From the NCBI RefSeq assembly GCF_023898315.1, contig NC_064614.1, positions 1,049,234,432 through 1,049,298,431 on the forward strand: a DNA stretch of 64,000 bases, in the 5' to 3' direction. Positions within the stretch are counted from its first letter, which is position 1. Each line of letters begins with the position of its first letter. Positions 56,900 to 64,000 of the stretch are shown piece after piece. Under the pieces are notes generated by a model. It saw nothing but the letters and a program-made list of their open reading frames with translations, was not told the DNA's origin and made no database searches. Both the position numbers and the translations under genes were made by a program. Source of the stretch: Schistocerca nitens. Its lineage: Eukaryota > Arthropoda > Insecta > Orthoptera > Acrididae.

Positions 56900-57520
56900 G
56901 TCGGTGAAGGGACCCGACATCGGCAGGGGGAAGTGGCTTGTACTACTACTGTCCGGAATGGACTCCCAGAGATCAAATTACTCCTGTGGGGACAGTTGCG
57001 TACTTTCTGCATCGACGCAGCACTCCTATAGTTGCCTCGAAAACAGCGGTGCCCAATTCGGTTGCCTTCAGCTTGGGATACCTACGAGGCATAATTTGTA
57101 GTTAGCGACCATCAGGTTATATTGATGAAGGCCGGCAATCAATACAAGTCATATCAATCGCTCATGTGATGCTCGAATGACGTCTTTGTCGTGCATGCCA
57201 CTTTGGCTGCAACCTTATTATTCTGAATAACCATCTTCCAGCAAAAATACAGTGCGCTCAAGATCTAAGCCTGAAATGATACAGATTGAAAAAGCCGCAT
57301 TGTCCCATACACGATCGGAGACACAGCCCGGTCCACAGAAATTCATTGACAATGCAGGTTTACTTTTATTTCCATTACACATATGACAGTAAGGAGCGGT
57401 TTTCTGTGGTCAAAAGAGTGTTAAGAAAGAAGCTCACGACAAAACAAACTGTGTTAGTGATGGAGATAGTTCAGAACATTTTGTCAGTTTATTACGGTAG
57501 GAAGCAAGGTACCCTCTTGT
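56900..57520. other. unassigned sequence
   Basis: Short frames at 56892-57101 and 57286-57522 are not recognised. No splice-bounded exon is convincing. Confidence 0.4.
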
Positions 57521-57533
57521 AGTGATTCGTAGA

Positions 57534-57682
57534 TTCAAATGGCTCTGAGCACTATGGGACTTAACTGCTATGGTCATCAGTCCCCTAGAACTTAGAACTA
57601 CTTAAACCTAACTAACCTAAGGACATCACACACATCCATGCCCGAGGCAGGATTCGAACCTGCGACCGTAACGGCCGCGCGG
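57534..57682 (-). mobile_element. family A SINE, 5'-truncated
   Basis: The minus strand begins inside the head ('ccgcgcggccgttacgg'), has B box 'ggttcgaatcc' and ends in the usual tail. The TSD 'gattcgtaga' (57524-57533, 57683-57692) is perfect over 10 bases and marks the truncated end as the true insertion boundary. Confidence 0.93.
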
Positions 57683-57844
57683 GATTCGTAGAGTACAGAA
57701 AATGATGAGCATCACGAGAACACACGTTGAGTGGTTTGCAGGAAGTACTCATGTTCTATAAAATCCCGCAGGAGCTTCGAAATACTGATTAGGTGACTTC
57801 TTTTTGGGAATCATCAGACTTCCGACTGGTTCGATATGGCCCGC

Positions 57845-59540
57845 CACGAATTCCTCTCCAACGCCAATCTCTTCATCTCAGAATAGCACTTGCGCCGTAC
57901 GTCCTCACTTATCTGTTGGATATGTTCCAATCTCTGTCTTTCCCTTCAATTCTTACCCTCTAAAGCTCCCTCTAGCACCATGGCAGCCAGTTCCTTATGT
58001 CGTAACACACGTCCTCTCATCCTGTCTTTTCTTCTTATCAGTGTTATCCATATGTTCCTTTCTTCAACGATTCTGCGGAGAACCTCCTCATTCCTTACCA
58101 GTCCACCTAATTTTCAAAAACCTGCTATAGCACCACATTTCAAACGCTTCGATTCTCTTCTTTCCTATTTTTTTTTTATTTATTAAAACGCACACAAGCC
58201 GCGCAAAGGATTACATTCACATTACGTAACATTCATATAACTTGTCTTTGCTGTAAGCTACGATGGATTTCTGTCTATTCCTGCATTGGATAATATGGCA
58301 TTGGTCACAAAATTCCAAGCACAGCTCTCACACACATTCGTCATCTGGTTCGTGAAATAATTTGTTGCAACACACCTTGTGGTGAAAACCATGGGCTGCC
58401 AATCTCGTCGTCACGTGTCGCATTTCATGGTTAGCTTCCATACAGATCCTCTCTGGCATAGCAGACGTTGCATAAAAGTCCTCTGGTATGTTGTTGTTCT
58501 TCTCATGCAGATCCTGTACAAGCTGTTTGAAGTCGGCACTAGCTGGGAGTATAAGCTCGCATCTTAGATCCTCTATCAGGAAGGTCTCCCTAGTAAGCTA
58601 GTATACTAGCCTCGCTCTTTTCTGCGGGACTCCTAAAATTCTCTTCAGGTATCAAGCCTTTACTCGCTCCAATTCTTCCAGCTTTTCGAATTTTCCGACT
58701 GTCGTAAATCACTGTCAAGAATTGCTATACTCCAAACGTAAAATCTCTGAAATTTCTTCCTCAAATTAAGGTCAACGTTTGATACTAGCAGATATCTGTT
58801 GGCCAAGAATGCCCTCTCTGCCCGTACGAATCTGCTTTTTACATCCTCTTTTCTTCCTCTGTCATGCGTAATTTTGTTTCCAAAGTTTCAGAATTCCTTA
58901 ACTTCCGTCTACTTTGTGATCCCCAGTTGTGATGTTAAGTTTATTACTACTCGCATTTCTGCTACTCCTCATTGCTTTCGTCTTTCTTCGGTTTACTTTC
59001 AATTAATATTATGTACTCATTAGACTGCCCATTCCATTCTGAATCTCACTGACTATAGCAAGGTCATTGCGAGTCTGAGCGTTGATATCATTTCACCCTG
59101 TATTTTAATTCCAGTCTTAAAACTTTCCTTTATTCCGTCATTGCTTCTTCGTTGCTACAGCCCTCTTTTACATCCTTTTTAAATTCGAGTACTTCTTATT
59201 ATACCATCTTTGTTTCTGTATATATTGTATGTTATCTATTTTTCTCTATACCTTAATCCATTTTCTCAGGATTTCAAACATCTTGAACAATTCTACAAAG
59301 TCAAACGGCTTTTCTAAGTCGACAAGTTCTATGAAAGTGTCTTGATATTTCTTAAGTCTTACTTTGATTGCCAATCGCAACATCGGAACTCCTTTACCGA
59401 AAGCCAAACATATCGTCACCTAACAGCTCCTCAATTGTCTTTTCCATTTTTCTGTTATTATTCTTGCTAGCAAGTCGGATACATGAGCCGCTAAGATGAC
59501 TGTGCGATAGTTATCGCACTTATTTTCTCTTGCAATACAC
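57845..59540 (-). pseudogene. RTE-like LINE RT, eroded, with an inserted 3' fragment
   Basis: 57845-58165 gives on the minus strand 'RILEERNIWITLIRRKDRMR', 'GRVLRHKELAAMVLEGALEG', 'HIQQISEDVRRKCYSEMKRL', the same tail as at 48740. About 58590-59540 covers the RT palm and thumb in decayed form. The piece between (58168-58580) is a different sequence ending in an A-rich tail on the minus strand ('ttttttttttatttattaaa' on plus) and looks like a truncated LINE 3' end inserted there. No single frame survives. Confidence 0.6.
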
Positions 59541-60655
59541 AGGACTGTGTAGATACAAATCTAAATGATAAGAATTAAGTGACCTGTCAACGGGACAACA
59601 GCTTCACAAGTATTTGTAGCATTTGTCAGATGCAAGTTTCAAGTTCGTAACTAATTACAATATATCTATGAAGACGAAAACTATGCACACTGTACTACTG
59701 GATTAAACTTAACAGTGATTCTTGGACGATATTTATAGTTTTTTTTCTGTCGCATACTTCAGACAATGCATATAAAGAAAGAGATCAGGAATCCTATAAA
59801 ATACTATTCGAAACTGGTTGCTAGACTCAAATACTGGTCACCATTCGACAGATTCAAAAGGTCCAGAAAAAAATAGTTCTGACAGTGCTGGCATAGAAAA
59901 GCATCTCAGGCTCCGGACAGTCAACAGTTTTATTTGCAAATACTAAATGTTTGACGGTGTCAGAAGTATATTATAATATCCAACGATTAGATTTCACGTT
60001 AAATAGTTCCACACTTATTTTTTCTCTGTTCCCTTTAATTAAAAAAAATGATGAAATAATGTCCCAAGCTGTAGAAAGGTTTAAGCATTTTACTTTTAAT
60101 CTGATCACATTGTAGAGGGTGCAAGTTGACAGCATTCCCTTCTTTCCCTCGCTGAAGGTGACCTTCAGCACGTGTAGCGAAATTTATACAAGCGCTTAAG
60201 GTCATTCGAGGTCGTTTCCACGCAAGTGGAGTGTCCTAAGGGCACGACCGGTCTCACGAATCACCGTGATGACTCCGTTACTAAGGAGATCGTTTTCTTT
60301 GTGTTTCTGGCTACGAAGCAGAGAAGAGCTCCAGGGCAGCGGCGGCATTTCTGCCTCGCCTGTCTCCTTTTCCCTTTTACATCCACCGCTATACTCCGAA
60401 ACACGACCCTCCTCCTCCCACCACACGTTCATTGAAAGTCTTAGTAGTGCGCCATGCTGTAGATTTTCGTCATTTTCTCAAAAAAGTTTAACAGTTTCTG
60501 TCCAACGAAGCGTTATGCAGTAATCGTCTAACGCACTCGTAGCAACAGAAAATCAGGATTGAGAAAACTGGGCTACCAGCAAGAGTGAAACTCCCTAGGT
60601 TTCCTCAAAAACTTACCACCAGAGCCCCACTCTGGTAGTGGTGCAGCGGAAGAGT
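59541..60655. other. unassigned sequence
   Basis: AT-rich to 60170, then a moderately GC-rich patch (60190-60430) with short open frames on both strands that match no family I know. Confidence 0.4.
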
Positions 60656-60660
60656 GGTTT

Positions 60661-60703
<43 letters not shown>

Positions 60704-60722
60704 GGCGGGGGGGGGGGGGGGG
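60661..60722 (+). repeat. (TG)n then poly-G microsatellite
   Basis: About 20 TG units, then 'tagggc' and a run of about 18 G. Such a junction is prone to replication slippage and sequencing error. Confidence 0.97.
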
Positions 60723-60999
60723 GAAGCCGAAAAGTCTTGTAATTGTATACGCTTGGGGTGTCGACCAGGAAATCAGCAAATATAGAAGTCTTTGAGGCAC
60801 TGTGTGCAGAACCAACCCAGGGTTTCACGACGTTGCGAAATATAGATTACAATAACCGTAAACTTCTAATGTAAGGGAGCTTGAAACGCTGTTGTGTTCA
60901 TCTTGAACTCCATCCCATTTTGTTGCCACTATTACAACGTCAGTGAGATATGGTCTTCTGGCAGAAAAATGCCAGTTAACGCACTTCTGGAGCACTCTT

Positions 61000-61260
61000 A
61001 CGGACGTTCAGCTGCCCTGACCTGCCCAGTATCCATATATTAGTCCCATTAGACACGCATGGGACATGATGGAGTGACATCCTTCCCGGCCGCCATTATC
61101 AACAACACCTTGTGGCTAGTTGTGACGAGGGGTGGCAGTCGTTCGGCAATGTTCGATGCGAACATTGTCTCCCAAGACGTGTCCGGTGCCTCCCTGATCG
61201 TCACTATGCACAACTGCTGGATCGTGTTGCAGCTAGGAGGCTGTGCAAGATGTTGAAATT
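61000..61260 (+). pseudogene. possible Tc1-like C-terminal scrap
   Basis: One plus frame reads 'PYISPIRHAWDMME' at about 61030-61070, close to the Tc1 third catalytic motif SPIExxWDMM (Glu replaced by Arg). The downstream text is too decayed to follow. Confidence 0.4.
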
Positions 61261-61619
61261 GTTGTCTAAGACAATTTATCTGCTTCGACATCTGTATTCC
61301 GCAAGCCAGGCAAGCGGTGCGAGGCAGAGGGTACTGTCACTTCCCCCCTTTCCTACTCCAGTTACAAACTGTGCGTGGGAGGAACTACTGTTGGCAAGCC
61401 TGCCTCTGAACGTGAATCCCTCCAATATTACATTCGTGAGATATATGTAGGAGGAAGCAATATGTTGGTTTGACTCTCTAGGACCTCATGTATAGCGATT
61501 TTAACAGTATGTGTTCCACTCTGCTCAACATTGCGGCACACTATAACAGTTTGTATTCGTAATTAATATTCTTAATAAAGTAACCAATTTCAAAGCCACT
61601 CTGGAAGATCATTCTGTGA

Positions 61620-61880
61620 TGCATAATGCCTCTGTGCATGCAGCAATTATTTTAATCTTAGCCTTACAATTCCTAAAGGGGCGTTGCGTGGGGGTTATGG
61701 TGTACACCCACACGTTTATACTAATAAATGACATTCCATTCCTAACAGCGTGACTCAGAAGGTTTGCCTCAATGCCTCTGTGCATGTACTCGTAGCAGCT
61801 GTTCCAATCTTAGTCTTACGATCCCTAAGCGGGCATTGCGTGGGGGCTATAGTGTGCAGCCACACGTTTATACTGCTGTA
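61620..61880. repeat. two tandem units of a dispersed repeat
   Basis: 'atgcctctgtgcatg' occurs at 61627 and 61771. Each is followed by 'taatcttagccttac' or 'caatcttagtcttac', then 'gcgttgcgtgggggttat' or 'gcattgcgtgggggctat', then 'cacacgtttatac'. The period is about 144. Related sequence is at 5690-5880. Confidence 0.8.
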
Positions 61881-61899
61881 TGGCCGTTAGCAGCGTTAT

Positions 61900-62240
61900 A
61901 TTGTAGCGCTCGACAGACGGCGCCTCTTCTGCCAACACAAACAATCGCAGTTTTCGGTGCACATTTGACGCACAGCACGTCCCTCTGAAACATCGAGTGC
62001 CTCGAGGGCGGCCGGAACGCGCGCCCCGCAAGCGACTGCCGAATTAGCGGGCGCGCCGCCACTGCGATGCACCGCCTGTCATTCGCTTGGGCAGTGCGGC
62101 CGCCGTCACTCACTGATGACGCATCTTGTTCTTCTCGTCCGGCCGAGCGGGATGTGGCCGTGTCGTGCTGGAGGGCGCCCTTGCTGCCGACGTGGGCTTT
62201 CTCACCTCACACACGCCGCGCAGCGCCCTTTTTTTTTTTT
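61900..62240. other. GC/CpG island followed by a T-run
   Basis: Very CpG-rich, including 'ggcgcgcc' (62051) and 'gcggccgc' (62097), and ending in 19 T (62229-62246). Overlapping open frames exist on both strands, as expected in GC-rich DNA. It could be a promoter island or a transposon 5' end with an oligo-T junction. No gene is recognised. Confidence 0.4.
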
Positions 62241-62439
62241 TTTTTTAGATATTTGCGTGTTTTGCCTGTCTTGTAAGTGGAGTTGGATGAGTATATCGGT
62301 TGTATTGGTCGTCCGAGGGTTTTGTAACCTACTTCGTTGAACTGCAGACCCTGACCTTTCTTCCAGTGAATAACTTTTAGTCATTTGCCATTCCTGCAAA
62401 TGATTTTACGTGGTAGTTCCATTTAAAATCGTTCCATAC

Positions 62440-63303
62440 ATATCGGGTGATCAAAAAGTTAGTATAAATTTGGAAACTTAATAAACCACAGAATAATGTG
62501 GATAGAGAGTTAAAAATTGACACACATGCTTGGAATGACATGGGGTTTTATTAGAACAAAAAAAAAACACCCCATATTTTTAGACGCGTGAAAGATCTCT
62601 AGCGCGCGTCGTTTGGTGACGATCGTGTGCTCATCCGCCGCTTTCCTCGTGCTTGGCCTCCCAGGTCGCCAGACCTCAAAAAAATGGTTCAAATGGCTCT
62701 GAGCACTATGGGACTCAACTGCTGAGGTCATAAGTCCCCTAGAACTTAGAACTACTTAAACCTAACTAACCTAAGGACAACACACACATCCATGCCCGAG
62801 GCAGGATTCGAACCTGCGACCGTAGCGGTCGCGCGGTTCCAGACTGTAGCGCCAGAACCGCTCGGCCACCAGCGGCCGGCGCCAGACCTCAGTCCGTGCG
62901 ATTATCGGCTTTGGGGTTACCTGAAGCCACAAGTGTATCGTGATCGACCGACATCTCTAGGGATGCTGAAAGACAACAGCCGACGCCAGTGCCTCACCAT
63001 AACTCCGGACATGCTTTACAGTGCTGTTCACAACATTATTCCTCGACTACAGCTATTGTTCAGGAATGATGGTGGACATATTGAGCATTTCCTGTAAAGA
63101 ACATCATCTTTGCTTTGTCATACTTTGTTATGCTAATTATTGCTATTCTGATCAGACATTTTTTGAACGTTTGTATTTTTTTGATTCTAATAAAACACCA
63201 TGTCATTCCAAGCATTTGTGTCAATTTGTACCTCTCTATCTACATTATTCCGTGATTTATTCCGTTTTCAAATTTATACCGACTTTTTGATCACCCGGTA
63301 TAC
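62440..63303 (+). mobile_element. internally deleted Tc1/mariner-superfamily transposon
   Basis: TIRs of about 55 bases: 'cgggtgatcaaaaagttagt' on the left, and on the right the inverted 'gactttttgatcacccg'. The plus strand encodes only the transposase C-terminus: 'SPDLSPCDYRLWGYLKPQ' with the third catalytic Asp, 'VYRDRPTSLGMLKD', 'NIIPRLQLLFRNDGGHIEHF' and a stop at 63097. The junction at about 62568-62575 joins the 5' UTR directly to the region before the third motif. A SINE is nested at 62679. Confidence 0.92.
62679..62879 (-). mobile_element. family A SINE inside the transposon
   Basis: The perfect 12-bp TSD 'cgccagacctca' (62667-62678, 62880-62891) lies within the RSPDLSP coding region. 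Full head with B box, and a T-rich tail on the minus strand. Confidence 0.95.
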
Positions 63304-63477
63304 TTACAGACATTTAATGGTTGTGGCCGCTTCCTGTGATAAGTTTTCTTCCTGGGTCAGATGACTTTCAAGGCACCATGCGTCGATCCTCTGCAATCTT
63401 CTTTAGTTTCGCTACAATTTTCTAGCGTCATACGTGCTTTATGGGTCATATACACATAGTTATGTAGTTCAAATGGC

Positions 63478-63645
63478 TCTAAGCACTATGGGACTTCACA
63501 TCTGAGGTCATCAGTCCCATAGACTTAGAACTAACCTAAGGACATCACACACATCCATGCCCGAGGCAGCATTAGAACCTGCGACCGTAGCAGCAGCGCG
63601 GTTCCGGACTGACGCGCCTAGAACAGCTTTGCCACAATGACCGAC
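63478..63645 (-). mobile_element. family A SINE with internal deletion
   Basis: The tail, body and head are present, but about 25 bases of body are missing and the B box is mutated ('ggttctaatgc' on the minus strand). Direct repeats 'agttatgtag' / 'agttatgcag' (63468-63477, 63646-63655) flank it. Confidence 0.9.
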
Positions 63646-63839
63646 AGTTATGCAGAGCCACCTAATGATCAAAATGAGAGTGTATGGAGTATTACACCAG
63701 CTTTCTGATTGTATTCAAGTATTCATAGCAAACGAATCACAGCATAATGTCCTTAACGGAGAGAAGTCTACCAACTCGCCTAAGAATGTTTTAGGGTAAT
63801 CACTTTTCCCAATACACACAAACACCCTTGCACATAACG

Positions 63840-64000
63840 TCGCAAGCTCTTTTACGCTGTTCGCAGATTATGCTGTATTATGTAGGAAGATCGAGACGTC
63901 ATAAAACTATAGCGAAGTTAAGAAATAACTGCTGAAAATCGATGCTTGTTACTGAGTCTGGTAACTGATCCTCAACATAAATAAATGTAAGAGACTGCAC
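63840..64000 (+). pseudogene. LINE RT fragment running off the window
   Basis: The plus frame reads 'FTLFADYAVLCRKIE', then stops and 'INKCKRLH' at the end, matching the catalytic FADDxxxxxxI...W...N..KCK region of Jockey/CR1-like RTs. The second catalytic Asp is Tyr here. It continues past the window. Confidence 0.55.

Noticed and set aside
60573-60828. Frames with Thr-His repeats
   Set aside because: Produced by the (TG)n and poly-G microsatellite.

Overview
This is eukaryotic DNA from an insect with a large, repeat-filled genome. The SINE, Tc1 and mariner families are ones I associate with locusts and grasshoppers (Orthoptera, probably Schistocerca). That assignment rests on family recognition and was not checked by a search. 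Most of the window is layered transposable elements in AT-rich background. No operons, bacterial genes, CRISPR arrays or functional rRNA/tRNA genes were seen.

Host gene. The only convincing host coding sequence is on the minus strand. It is an internal exon at 43851-43974 and a terminal exon at 34656-34868, joined in phase 0 across an intron of about 9 kb. Together they encode the C-terminal part of a tetraspanin-like membrane protein: a GC motif, one hydrophobic segment across the junction, and an acidic tail. An AATAAA signal follows the stop codon. The intron is packed with transposon relics.

Layout. 0-13 kb: sparse relics, including a 5S-rRNA-derived SINE with a perfect 15-bp target-site duplication (TSD), a mariner relic, a Tc1 fragment and LINE scraps. 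13.7-23.8 kb: a Tc1 element, then a long-TIR DNA transposon split by an 8.3-kb LTR retrotransposon. That element has 572-bp LTRs, a 4-bp TSD and a broken gag, and almost all of pol is missing. 24.8-33.7 kb: a dense Tc1/mariner field with a MITE, a second 5S SINE, and one Tc1 copy hit by three SINE families. 32.8-36.1 kb: two direct copies of a repeat flank the terminal exon; one copy carries a mariner whose empty site survives in the other. A SINE-in-SINE nest follows. 36.4-48.1 kb: Tc1, LINE, mariner, DDE transposon, tRNA-like fold-back and hAT relics surround the internal exon. 48.7-59.5 kb: RTE-like LINE pieces flank a nearly full-length I-type LINE (50.7-56.9 kb) with a readable ORF1 and a disabled ORF2. 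60-64 kb: a microsatellite, a GC island, an internally deleted DNA transposon with a nested SINE, and a LINE RT fragment running off the end.

None of the mobile elements looks autonomous. Nesting and TSDs give a relative history: DNA transposons and RTE-like LINEs are generally oldest, then the LTR element, MITE and I-type LINE, with SINEs as the most recent layer.
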